Shown here piece after piece: positions 1-10,500 of a stretch of DNA of 64,000 bases; position 1 is the first letter of the stretch; each line of letters starts with the position of its first letter. The DNA is from VFJQ01 sp044226525. GTDB taxonomy: Bacteria > Verrucomicrobiota > Verrucomicrobiia > Chthoniobacterales > Chthoniobacteraceae. Both the position numbers and the translations under genes were made by a program. Under the pieces are notes generated by a model. It had not been told where the DNA came from. It saw only the letters and a program-made list of their open reading frames with translations, and ran no database searches. The stretch spans positions 1 to 64,000 of the forward strand of contig JBGAGV010000032.1 in the NCBI GenBank assembly GCA_044226525.1. The letters run 5' to 3'.

Positions 1-186
1 GCAGGCATCGATAAGGCGGCAAGTTGCCACACGTTCCGGCACAGCTTCGCCACGCATTTGCTGGAGGGTGGCTACGACATTCGCACCGTGCAAGAGCTGC
101 TCGGTCACAAGGATGTCTCCACGACGATGATTTATACGCACGTGCTGAACAAGCCGGGGCTGGGGGTGCGCAGCCCGCTGGATTGA
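1..186 (+). CDS. Integron-type tyrosine recombinase (IntI-like), C-terminal end only
   Basis: Only the last 61 codons are in the window; the start lies beyond the left edge. The visible part is the catalytic C-terminus of a tyrosine site-specific recombinase. It has the box II motif HTFRHSFATHLL, whose HxxR supplies a catalytic His and Arg, then LLGHKD with the second catalytic His, and IYTH with the nucleophilic Tyr. The phrases GGYDIRTVQELLGHKD and the ending GVRSPLD are those of integron integrases rather than XerC/XerD. The frame ends at a TGA at 184-186. IntI inserts and excises gene cassettes at attI/attC sites. The integrase-specific extra helix and the attI site lie outside the window, so the IntI assignment rests on this C-terminus alone. 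Confidence 0.8.
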   Translation, partial: AGIDKAASCHTFRHSFATHLLEGGYDIRTVQELLGHKDVSTTMIYTHVLNKPGLGVRSPLD

Positions 187-230
187 GAAAAAGGGGATCG
201 GCGGATTGCGCCGGGCGGGGATTTTTTGGG

Positions 231-311
231 GAGGGTGACGAGGTGACGAGGTGACCGAGGTGAGGGGGGACAAGGTGACTGAGGGATGGGGTGACCGAGG
301 GATGGGGTGAC
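231..311. repeat. Short direct repeats downstream of the integrase
   Basis: A purine-rich block built from degenerate GAGGTGAC units. It ends in two 15-bp copies of GAGGGATGGGGTGAC at 281-295 and 297-311. I see no convincing open frame in it. It could be a simple-sequence tract or a remnant of intergenic repeat expansion. It has no recognisable attC core symmetry. Confidence 0.6.
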
Positions 312-330
312 TGGCGTTTCGTTCGGGCGG

Positions 331-357
331 TTCCGTCCATTCCGTCCATTCCGTTGA
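331..357. repeat. Three tandem 9-bp repeats
   Basis: TTCCGTCCA occurs twice in tandem (331-339, 340-348), followed by the variant TTCCGTTGA (349-357). The tract sits in the intergenic space before the gene at 427 and is followed by an AT-richer stretch (about 358-400) that may hold that gene's promoter. Confidence 0.6.
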
Positions 358-426
358 TTCGTAAATTGTTATTGGTGAGCAACTTGTAATTGGATAAGTG
401 GGCCGGGCGGGGCTATCTTCAGCGCC

Positions 427-1305
427 ATGAATACTCGCACGGGGAAAATTGCGCGGCTACCCCAGCCGATCCGGGATCAACTCAACCATAAACTGGAGGA
501 TGGGGTCGGAGGGCCGGAGATTCTGGCCTGGCTCAATGGGATGTGGAAGGTGCAGGAAATCCTCGGGCTGCGCTTCGGCGGGGAGCCGATCAGCCCGCAG
601 AACCTGAGCGTGTGGCGGCAGGGCGGTTTTGTCGATTGGCAGCGGCATCAGGTCAGCCGGGAGACGGCGCGGGAATTTGTGGCGGAGCTGGAGGAGATGG
701 AGGCGGAGGTGGGGCCGGCATCGTTGGGCGATCGGGTCTCGCAGATGGTGGCGCTGATGATGGGGCGGCTGCTGCGCGAGGCCATGGCGGGGGAAGCCTC
801 CGAGCGGCGCAAGGCGGTGCTGGAGATCGCCCGGGAATTGGCGCGCCTGCGCCGGGGCGATCGGGCGCAGCAACGGGCCAACCTGGCCCAGGAACAGCAC
901 GAGGCGGCCGTGGAGGAAACGCAGCGGTGCGAGAGGGAATATATCGAGGCGAAGCGGACCCACTACCGGAAGGAGCTGCGGGCGAATGAAGCGGTGTTGC
1001 GGGCGGAGGCCGAGCGGGGGCTGGCGGACGGGACGCTGACCGAGGAGCGGCGCGAGGAACTGGACCGGGTCTTCAACCGGCTGGATGAACATTTCGGCCG
1101 CCCACCCCGGCCGAAGTCGGCTCCGGCAGGAAGCCGTCCCAAGACCCGACCCGACACTGGCGGACCCCGGGCCAATCAAAGTAATTCAAACCAGATCAAG
1201 GTGAATCAAGCCTGCCGGGAGAACGGAGCGCGGCCCGGCCAGGCGACGCAGGTCTTCGATCCCCTCATCGCCGGCCTGTGCGACCCCGACGCAGAGTCGT
1301 TTTAG
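427..1305 (+). CDS. Hypothetical protein, DUF3486-like N-terminus, coiled-coil middle
   Basis: A 292-residue soluble protein with an ATG start and no signal peptide. The first 80 residues (KIARLPQPIRDQLNHKLEDG, then LAWLN and NLSVWRQGGF-W) resemble the N-terminal region of phage Mu gp27/DUF3486-type proteins. I recall this family as recurring in verrucomicrobial genomes. Residues about 120-215 are rich in Glu, Arg and Ala and should form a long coiled coil. The last 70 residues are low complexity (Pro, Arg, Asn). It follows the integron integrase, so it could belong to an accessory element, but nothing else phage-like is nearby. Function unknown; the family link is moderate and from memory of motifs. 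Confidence 0.6.
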   Translation: MNTRTGKIARLPQPIRDQLNHKLEDGVGGPEILAWLNGMWKVQEILGLRFGGEPISPQNLSVWRQGGFVDWQRHQVSRETAREFVAELEEMEAEVGPASLGDRVSQMVALMMGRLLREAMAGEASERRKAVLEIARELARLRRGDRAQQRANLAQEQHEAAVEETQRCEREYIEAKRTHYRKELRANEAVLRAEAERGLADGTLTEERREELDRVFNRLDEHFGRPPRPKSAPAGSRPKTRPDTGGPRANQSNSNQIKVNQACRENGARPGQATQVFDPLIAGLCDPDAESF

Positions 1306-1417
1306 GGCGCAGCCCGGCCCGTCGCCTGCCAGGAGCTGAAACGCTCCGGGCTAAGGCGCCGGTAGCGAGCGGGATTACACGAGAAACAGGCAGTTCTTTC
1401 CCCGGGCGCCTTCCCTC

Positions 1418-2869
1418 ATGACTCCGCTGCTCGAACGCCACGCTCTCTTCACCCGCCGCTCGCTTTTCGCGAAATCGGCGCTGGGGCTGGGTGGGGCGGC
1501 GCTGGGGTCGCTGCTCCAGCAGGAGGGACTGGCTTTGCCGGCCGATCCGGCGGCGCCGCGTGTGCCGCATTTTGCGCCGAAGGCGAAGCGGGTGATTTAT
1601 CTGCTCCAGAATGGGGCGCCGTCGCATGTCGATCTGTTCGACTACAAGCCGAAGCTGAAGGAGTGGCACGGGAAGCAGATTCCGGATGAGGTGGTGGGCG
1701 GGAAACGCTTCAGCACGATGACGGGAAATCAGACGGCGCGGCCGGTGTTGAGTGAGATCACCCACTTTGCGCAGCATGGGCAGAGCGGGGCGTGGGTGAG
1801 TGATTTTCTGCCGCGGATCGGGGCGATGAGCGATGACTTGTGCTTTCTCAAATCGCTTCACACGGAGGCGGTGAATCATGCGCCGGCGATCACGTTTTTC
1901 ATGACCGGGGCGGAGATGCCGGGGCGACCGAGCATGGGGGCGTGGCTAAGCTATGGGCTGGGGAGCGAGTCGAGCGAGCTGCCGGCGTTTGTGGTGATGA
2001 CGTCGCGGGACAAGGAGGCGTCGTGCGGGCAGATTTTTTACGATTTCTACTGGGGCAGCGGGTTTCTGCCCTCGAAGTATCAGGGCGTGAAATTCAGGGG
2101 GAGTGGGGACCCGGTGCTGTATCTGAGCAATCCGGACGGGATGAGCCGGGCGGTGCGGCGCGGGGTGCTGGATGACCTGGCGAAGCTGAACGAGATGACG
2201 CTGCGGGAATTTGGCGACCCGGAGATTTCGACGCGGATCGCGCAATACGAGATGGCTTACAAGATGCAGGCGAGTGTGCCGGAGCTGACGGATCTGTCGT
2301 CGGAGCCGGAGCATGTGCTGGCGCGTTACGGGCCGGACGTGCGGCGGCAGGGGAGCTACGCCTACAATTGCCTGATGGCGCGCCGGCTGGCGGAGCGTGG
2401 GGTGCGGTTTGTGCAACTCATGCACGCGGGGTGGGATCAGCACCGGAACCTGAACACGCAGCTCAAGATCCAGTGCACGGATGTGGATGCGCCGAGCGCG
2501 GCGCTGGTGCAGGACTTGAAGGAGCGCGGGCTGTTGGAGGATACGCTGGTGATCTGGGGCGGGGAGTTTGGCCGGACGCCGTTTTTGCAGGGGAAGATCG
2601 AGGATACGAAGCAGTGGGGGCGGGATCATCATCCGTATGCCTTCACGCTGTGGATGGCGGGGGCGGGGGTGAAGCCGGGGTTGAGCTACGGGGAGAGCGA
2701 TGAGTTCGGCTTCAACGCGGTGAAGGACCCGGTGCATGTGCACGATTTCCAGGCGACGGTGATGCATCTGCTGGGGATCGATCACGAGCGGTTCACGTTC
2801 CGTTTCCAAGGACGGCAGTTCCGGCTGACGGATGTGCACGGGCATGTGGTGAAGCCGATCCTGGGGTGA
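1418..2869 (+). CDS. DUF1501 domain-containing protein, Tat-exported
   Basis: A 483-residue protein of the DUF1501 family, sulfatase/alkaline-phosphatase-fold proteins abundant in Planctomycetes and Verrucomicrobia. The N-terminus has a twin-arginine signal (TRRSLFAKSALGLGGAALGS). Family hallmarks follow: LLQNGAPSHVDLFDYKP, SDFLPRIG, FVQLMHAGWDQH, a WGGEFGRTP motif and GRDHHPYAF, whose His/Asp residues suggest metal binding. It ends in a conserved GxQFRLTDVHGxVV-type tail. In this phylum such genes normally sit next to a DUF1549/DUF1553 planctomycete cytochrome-like partner; none is visible here. It probably acts in the periplasm. The exact reaction is unknown for the family. Confidence 0.9.
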   Translation: MTPLLERHALFTRRSLFAKSALGLGGAALGSLLQQEGLALPADPAAPRVPHFAPKAKRVIYLLQNGAPSHVDLFDYKPKLKEWHGKQIPDEVVGGKRFSTMTGNQTARPVLSEITHFAQHGQSGAWVSDFLPRIGAMSDDLCFLKSLHTEAVNHAPAITFFMTGAEMPGRPSMGAWLSYGLGSESSELPAFVVMTSRDKEASCGQIFYDFYWGSGFLPSKYQGVKFRGSGDPVLYLSNPDGMSRAVRRGVLDDLAKLNEMTLREFGDPEISTRIAQYEMAYKMQASVPELTDLSSEPEHVLARYGPDVRRQGSYAYNCLMARRLAERGVRFVQLMHAGWDQHRNLNTQLKIQCTDVDAPSAALVQDLKERGLLEDTLVIWGGEFGRTPFLQGKIEDTKQWGRDHHPYAFTLWMAGAGVKPGLSYGESDEFGFNAVKDPVHVHDFQATVMHLLGIDHERFTFRFQGRQFRLTDVHGHVVKPILG

Positions 2870-2932
2870 TGGACGGGGACACGAAGAGCTTGGAGTTGGG
2901 GGCGGGGCGGGGTATGCGGGGCTGACCGCAAC

Positions 2933-4486
2933 TTGAACCCGAATCCGAACCGCACCCTCACTCCCACCGTCCAGACGCTTGGTTTGATCGTGCTGATCCT
3001 GGCCGTGTGGGCGGTGATGTTTGCGCGGACGATGGATCGGGACCTGAATCACGACGAACATCAGTTTCTGGCGCCGGCGGCGTTGGTTTCGCGAGAGGGG
3101 CTGGTGCCGTGGCGGGACTTTCCGCTCTATCATCTGCCGAATCTGGTCTACGCCTACGCGGCGGCGGATCGGGTGACGGGGGACCTGATTCTGGGGGCGA
3201 AGCTGGTCAATTTTGCGGCGTCGGCGGCGGTGCTGGCGGTGCTGGTGCTGCTGGTGTGGAAGGGGATGGGGAGCGAGCCGGGGCCGGGGAGCGCGTGGCG
3301 CCGCTGGGGGGCGGTGGGGGTGATCGTGGCGGTGTTGCTGGGCGATCCGCTTTTCCGCTACACCGCCGGGAAAACGTGGAATCACGAAGTCCCGACGGCG
3401 CTTTTCCTGGCAGCAGGAGGGTGTTTGCTGCTGGCGCTGCGCCGCGACCGCCTCGGGTGGACGGTGCTGAGCGGGCTGCTCGGTGGGCTGGCGGTGGGGT
3501 GCCGGCTGACGTTTGCGCCGACGCTCATCGGCTTTTTCGCCTTTACCCTGTTCTTTCCCGGATCGTGGCGGCGTCGGCTGGCGCATGCGGGGGTGCTGAC
3601 GCTGGCAGCGACGATCGCCCTGGGGCCTTCGCTGTATTTCCTGGCGACTGAACCCGAACGGTTTGTCTTCGCGAACTTCCAGTTTCCCCGGCTGCGGCTG
3701 GTGGACCCATCGAATACGCGCATCCAGAAGACGGTCTCGATGTGGCGAAAGGCGCGTTACTTCGGCAAGGAGATCGTGGTCCATAGCTGGCCGGTCTTCC
3801 TGCTCTGGGCGGCGGTGGCGGTCCGGCCGGGATGGCAGTGGCTGCGCACGCGGCGACTGGGGAATCCGGCGGCGGCGATGTGGCTGCTGCTATTCCCGTT
3901 TGTCCTGCTCGGGTGCTGGACGCCGTCCCGCTATCAATACCAGCACTACTTCGTTTTCGTGCCCTTTCTCCTGACGGCGGTGGCGGTGAGTATCGGGACG
4001 TCCCGGATGGCGAGGAGCCAGGTCGCGATGGCGATCGTTTTGGTGGGGGCGCTGGTGTGGGGTGGCCGGGCTTGGAAGGACTATCCGTCGCTGCGGGAGC
4101 TGGCCCAGCCGGACGAGTGGTTCGCGTCGCGGCAGCGGGAATTGGCGGGTGAGATGAAGTCGCTAGCCGGTCCGGGGCCGATTCTCACGCTTGCGCCGGC
4201 TTTCCCACTCGCGGCGAAAATGCCCGTCTATCCGGAGTTTGCGACGGGAGCTTTTGGCTGGCGCAGCGCCAGTCTGGTCCCGGCGGAGCGGCGTTCCCGC
4301 CTGCACCTGGTGGCGCCGGATGACTTGGAGGCATTTCTTCAGGAGAAGCCCCCAGCGGCGGTGCTCACGGGAGTGGAAGACGATGATGAAGAGGAGCCCT
4401 TGGTGGAATGGGCGCAAAAGCACGGTTTCCAAAAGCGGGCACTGAAGAAAAAGCGGACACTCTGGCTCCCCGCGGCACGGTTCTAG
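2933..4486 (+). CDS. Membrane glycosyltransferase, GT39/ArnT-PMT-like
   Basis: A 517-residue polytopic membrane protein, read from a TTG at 2933; no in-frame ATG precedes the first membrane segment. Transmembrane helix 1 (about residues 14-31) is followed by DLNHDEHQF with the acidic pair D41/E42, the position of the catalytic acid in the first extracytoplasmic loop of GT39/GT83 enzymes. About nine further hydrophobic segments and a C-terminal extramembrane domain from about residue 390 follow. Such enzymes move a sugar from a polyprenyl-phosphate donor to protein or lipid on the periplasmic side. The giant Ser/Thr-rich surface protein starts just downstream, so protein O-glycosylation is a possible but unproven role. 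Confidence 0.75.
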   Translation: MNPNPNRTLTPTVQTLGLIVLILAVWAVMFARTMDRDLNHDEHQFLAPAALVSREGLVPWRDFPLYHLPNLVYAYAAADRVTGDLILGAKLVNFAASAAVLAVLVLLVWKGMGSEPGPGSAWRRWGAVGVIVAVLLGDPLFRYTAGKTWNHEVPTALFLAAGGCLLLALRRDRLGWTVLSGLLGGLAVGCRLTFAPTLIGFFAFTLFFPGSWRRRLAHAGVLTLAATIALGPSLYFLATEPERFVFANFQFPRLRLVDPSNTRIQKTVSMWRKARYFGKEIVVHSWPVFLLWAAVAVRPGWQWLRTRRLGNPAAAMWLLLFPFVLLGCWTPSRYQYQHYFVFVPFLLTAVAVSIGTSRMARSQVAMAIVLVGALVWGGRAWKDYPSLRELAQPDEWFASRQRELAGEMKSLAGPGPILTLAPAFPLAAKMPVYPEFATGAFGWRSASLVPAERRSRLHLVAPDDLEAFLQEKPPAAVLTGVEDDDEEEPLVEWAQKHGFQKRALKKKRTLWLPAARF

Positions 4487-4586
4487 TTCTTCTGATTGTA
4501 TCAGGACTTTCACCTTGTCCGAGCGCCGGAAGGCGCCTACTAAAAGCACCGCTCCCGCCCAGCACCACCCACGTTTATCCACGATC

Positions 4587-7500
4587 ATGAATTCTGATCT
4601 TCTTGCCGCCTGCCCGCGTTCCGCCTTTTCTCGTTTGCTCCGCTGGCCTTGGAAAATGAGTGAAGTGCCGGCGATTCGGCAACGGACGGGGCGCAAAATG
4701 CAGGTAGAAGTGCTCGAGGCTCGCATCGCGCCAGCTTCAGTGCTGACCCTGACGGGTTCGGACCTGGATATTTCGGAAAACGGCAGCCTGCCCGGGGCGG
4801 ATGCCATTTCCGTGGGAGTATCCCTGATCGATTCCAACTTCATCCGCTTTATCAACTCGAGCGGCCTCACGACGAGCCTGTCCGATCCGGATGTGGTCGT
4901 CGTCGATGGAAACACGATCGATGTGCTCCTGACGCGGTTCAACACGGGGTTGCTGAGCATCGATGGAGGAACCGACACGGATTCGCTCGTCTTCGATCCC
5001 GGCCTATCGTTTGGCAGCGTGCTGGCGACGGCGGAGTCGATCCAGCTTGGTTCGCTTTCTACGACCGGCACCCAGGCCTACCATTCGCTGGGCATCACTT
5101 TCGACAGTAATGCGGTCCTCAATTCAACGGTGGGCGGCGCGGCAGGGGCGGATATCACCCTGGACGGGCCGGTCAAATCGAGCAGTGGCAACTACCGCAC
5201 GCTGACCATCACCGCAGGCACTTCGGGCGACGCAATTTTCGGCGACGGTTCCGGTTCGGGCGATGCCGATTTCGGCACTGGCACGGACGCATTGGGCGGA
5301 CTGACCATCACTGCGGAAGTCATTAACTTCCAAGCGGACGCCGGTGCGGTTCGGACGGGTGGCACTTCTTCATCCATCGTGCTTACCTCGACCGGCGCCT
5401 CGGCCCTCACGCTGGGCACGAATCTCTCCGTCGAGGGTGCGGGAAATATCTCCATCACCGGCGTGGGTATCACGCAAACCTCCGGCAGCACCATCGCTCC
5501 GAGCAATGGCAGCGTCACCCTCGACGGGACCGGCGGCACGGTGAGCCTGGCGGGCTCGGTGAGTGGCACCGCCATCGACCTGATCGGTCCGGTGACTCAG
5601 GACTCGGGCAGCGTGCTCACCACGGCGAGCGTGACGGTTACCGCCGGTTCCGGCAACGACGTGTCGCTCCTCGGCACGGGCAACGCGTTCGCGGCGCTGA
5701 CGGTAGTCAGTGCGCACGATGTCGATGCCTTTTCCACCACCGCGCTCGACCTGGCTGGCGCGACAGTGTCGCACGATTTCGCGGCCACTTCCTCGGATGC
5801 GCTGACGCTCAGCGGCACGGTGTCCGTCACGAATCAACTCACGCTCGATGCCGGCACCACCATTACACAGAGTGGCGGCAGCATCAGCGCCGCGTCGTTG
5901 AGCACCTCCTCGCACGGCGCTCAGACGCTCACGAGCACGGGGAACACGGTCGGCTCCTTTACGGCGACGAACACGACCGCCTCCACCGACATCAGCCTCG
6001 CCAATGGGTTCAACGGCTTCCAGATCGACGCCATCACCAACAACGGCGGAGCGGTCGTCATCGACAATACGCACGGCGGCGCGACGGATACGGCGACGCT
6101 GGCTGGCGTGCTCGATAGTGGTGGCGGCGATGTGCTGCTCGCCACTTCCGGTGCGCTCACGCTTTCCGCCAATCTGACGGCTGGGGCCGGCACCGTGCGC
6201 CTCATCTCAGGTGCTGCCGGGCTGAACCAGACCGCTGGAGCGGTGACGGCCAGCACGCTCGGCGTGCGTTCCACCGGGGCCATTTCCCTCACCGGAGTGT
6301 CAAACGACGTGGACACCTTCGCCGCGTTTACTTCGCTGACCACGGGCACCGGCATCGATTTCCGCGATGCCGACACACTCACCATCGGCGCTGTCAGTGC
6401 CTCGGGCCTCTTCGCGGCGACGTCTGGCCTGACCACCTCGAACGCGGGCATCTCCATCGTCACCGCGGGCGATCTCACCATCTCCGATATTCCGGCTGTC
6501 AGCCCCGAAGTCAGCGCAGGCACGGGCCTGACCAGCCTCACCGCTGGCACGGCGGCGACCGATGCGCAGATCACGGTCGCTTCCGGTGCGGTGCTCGCCG
6601 CGAATAACAACCAGCTTCGCCTCATCGCCGATCACATCGACCTGTCGGGCGACATCAGCCTCACGGGCGCCAGTTCCTCGGTGCTCCTGCGTCCTTTCGA
6701 GGCGAGCACCACGATCAATCTCGGCGGCGCCGATGCCTCGACCGTCCTCGGCCTGACCGACACGGAACTCGATCACGTCACCGGCCCGGCCGGTGCGCTG
6801 CTCATCATCGGTTCAGCGGCCGGTGGATCGATCACGTTTACCTCCGCTATCGACACGGCGAATATCAGCCGCACCAATCTTATCTCCGGCGGCACGGTCA
6901 CGCAGAATGCAGGCGCCACCATCACGGAGACCGACTTCTCCGTCGCTTCGACGGGCGCGCTCACGCTGACCGAAAACAACAGCGTCACCAATTTCGCGGC
7001 CGCGGTGAGCGGCGCGGGCAATGCGCTTCAGTTCAAGAATACCGGTGCGCTCACGATCACGGGTCCGATCAACGGCGTGAATGGTGCGAGCACGAATGGA
7101 GGCGTCCTCGCCATCACCACCGTCAATGGCGGCATCACCGTCAACGACACCGCGGCTGCCGCCGATATCAGCGCGGGCGCCGGTGCAGTCACGCTCACGG
7201 CGGGCAGTTCGGGCAACGACAACACCGTCACCATTGCTTCCGGGGCCAATGTCACCACTACGGGTGGCGTCACACTGGTGGCGGATGGCATGAGCATCGT
7301 CGGCACCGTCACGGCCACTGGAGCCCTGGTGACCTTGCGGCCATTCGAGAACGGCACGGCGATCAATCTCGGCGGCGCCGATGCGGCGGCGACCCTCGGC
7401 TTGACCGACGCCGAACTCGACCAGTTCACCGCCGGGACGGTCAAAATCGGCGACACCGACAGCGGCGCGATCTCGATCAGTTCTGCCCTCGATACCGCCA

Positions 7501-10500
7501 ATACCGGCGTCCTCTCGCTCCAGACCGGCAGCACCATCAGCCAGAGCGCGGCCATCACCGAAGGCAGCCTCGCGCTGCGGTCGGTCGGCACCATCACGCT
7601 TAATAGCAGCAACAGCATTGGCACGTTGTCGGCGAGCGTTACCGGCAGCGGCAACGCCTTCCAGTTCACCAACAACGGCGCCTTCACCGTTGGCACGGTC
7701 GATAGCGTCACCGGCGTCAGCACCAGCGATGGGTCGATTTCGCTCAATTCCGGCACCGGTCTGCTCACGATCAGCAACGCCGTGAACGCCGGCACCAGCA
7801 CGGTCACTTTGACCGGCGACGACGCGGCCATCGGCGCCACCGTCACCGGCAATGGAGGCATCACCGTCCAGCCGTCCACGTCGTCGCGCTCCATCTTCCT
7901 GAATAACTCCGGCACCGGCCTGAGCCTTGCCACGGCTGAACTAACGAATCTGGCCACCACGGGCACGCTCACCATCGGTGCCAGCGGCGGCATTGGAGCG
8001 ATCGGCATCGGTGCCACCAGTGCGCTCGCGCTCGGCAGCACGAATTACAGCCTGACCCTTCGCGGCGGCGCAGTTACTTTCTCGAACGGCATTACGCTGA
8101 ACAGCGGCAAGACGTTCACCTTCAACACCGCGGGCATCGCCAACGGCACCGGCACGGAAGTCACCTCCAGCGGTGGCACGCTCGTGCTGAACACCACCGG
8201 CGCGGTCACCATGGACAGCGCTGTGGCGAACTTCGGAGCGAGCACCATCTCCGGCGGCACCGTCAGCGTCACGAATACCAGCAGCCTTGCCGTCAGCGGT
8301 GCGGTGTCGGCGTCGAGCAATCTCTCCCTCGCGACGAGCGGGGGCACCAGCGATCTCACCGTCAGCAACACCATCACCGGCACGGGCGCCAATCTCACGC
8401 TTACCGCGGGCCGCGCGCTCACGGTCAACCAGGCCGTCAGCACGACCGGCAGCAATATCTCGCTAATCGCCGACAGCATGACTCTCTCTGCCGCCGTGAC
8501 GGGCAGCGGCAGCGGCACGGTCAACCTGCGGCAGAATACCAACAATACCCTGATCAATCTCGGCGCCGCGGATTCCGCGGGCGTGCTGGGGTTGACCGAT
8601 GCGGAACTCGATCAGGTCACCGGCGGCACAATCATTATCGGCAACAGCAACACCGGAACCATCACCGTGGGCTCCACCGCGCTGACGCAGGATGCGAAGG
8701 ATTTTTCCATCGCCACGGCGAGTGGCATCACCATCGGGGCGAACGATTTCACCACCACGGGGAACGTGACGCTGACGGCGGATTCGGACAGCAACGGGCT
8801 CGGTGCCATCATCACGGGTGTGGGGGTGGTCCGGGCCGGCACGCTCACGACCGGCGCGGCAAATGGCATCACCCTGAATACCGCGGTCACCACCCTTGGC
8901 GCGACCAATTCGACCAGCGGCGGCATCACCATCACGGAGGCCGATACGGTCACCGTGTCGGGCATCACGAATTCCGCGAGTGGCGGCTCGATTTCCTTCA
9001 CGACCACCAGCGGTTCCATCACCAGCAGCGGCGCGATCAGCGGCACGGGCGCGGGCACGATCTCCCTTTCTCCGGGTGGCGCAGGCAATGGCGTGACGTT
9101 GGGCGCCGGCCTCAGCACGGGTTCCGGCGCGATCACCATTGTGGCCGACACGCTCGCGCTCAACGGTGGCACCAACTCCATCTCCAGCACCGGTGCCCTG
9201 ACGCTGCGCCCGACCACGACGTCCACCTCGATCGGTCTCGGCGATGCGGCTGCCGGCACCTTCAACCTCTCCAACGCGGAAGTGAACGCGCTGGCCGACG
9301 GTTTCACCAGCATCACGATCGGCACGACCACGGCCGCCACGCACACCATCGTCATCGACAACAACAGTGCGTCGCTGACGTTCAAAGACCCGGTTTCGTT
9401 CCGCAGCGGCGCCTTGGCCGCCGGGAGCATTTCGCTGGCCAGCGGCACCTCGCTGGTCGGCACCGGCAACGCGACGCTCACGCTCAATACCGGCGGTGCC
9501 GTGACCCTGAACGGTTCGCTCAGCACTTCGAACAATACGATTTCGGTCGTCTTCGGCCAGGGCGGCACGGCGGTGAATGCGACCATTGGCGTGGTGAATG
9601 CCGGCGGTGGTTCGGCGACGATCACTGGCGGCGGGGCCGCCAACGTGATCACTCTCACCTCGACGGCCAATCCGTTCAGCGTCAATGGCGGCGGGGGTGC
9701 CGATACCCTCGTGGCGCCGAACGCGACGAACACCTGGAGCGTCGGGGCGACGACGACGCTCAACTCGAACGTCAGCCTCAACAACAACATCGCCACTTAC
9801 CAGGGGGGCACCGGTGCCGACACGTTCAATCTCACGAACAACCGCACGTTGACGCTCAAGGGCGGCACGGGTGCCGATAGTTTCGTCTTCTCCAACGGTG
9901 TCGTCCTCACGGGCAGCATCGATGGCGAGGGCGGCTCCGATACGCTCGATGTCTCCGCCTACGTGAGTGCGGTGAATGTCACGCTGAGCGGTGCCGGCGC
10001 CACGGATGGCGTGAATGGCACCACTTCGCCCGCCGTCGCTTCCGCCGGGTTCAGTAATATCAACGTCCTTTCGGGCAGCGGCACCTTTACCGGCGCCAAT
10101 GCGGCCAGCACGTGGGCGGTCGGTTCGACTGTCACCTACACCACCGGCAGCAACACCGTGACCCTCACGGGTTACACCACGCTGCAGGGCGGTTCGGATG
10201 TGGACACGTTCAATGTGACCACGGGCAACACCATCGGCCTGTTCAAGGGGGGAGCCGGCAACGATGCGCTCAATCTGAGCTACACCGGCGGCAATCCGAT
10301 CCCGGTTGGCGGCCTGACGTTCAACGGCGAAGGCAACACCGGCTCGGGCGACAGCATCACGGTTGGCGGTGGCTCGGTCACTGCGATCACGCACACCTTC
10401 ACCAACGCCAACGATGGCACTATCAACCTCGACGGCCGCGTTGTGACTTATACGGGCCTCGAACCGATCACCGACAACATGAGCGCGACGAATCGCGTCT

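Noticed and set aside
358..410. Possible attC site after the integrase (GTT...AAC patterns)
   Set aside because: No paired R and L boxes with the required spacing and extrahelical bases; short GTT/AAC matches occur by chance.
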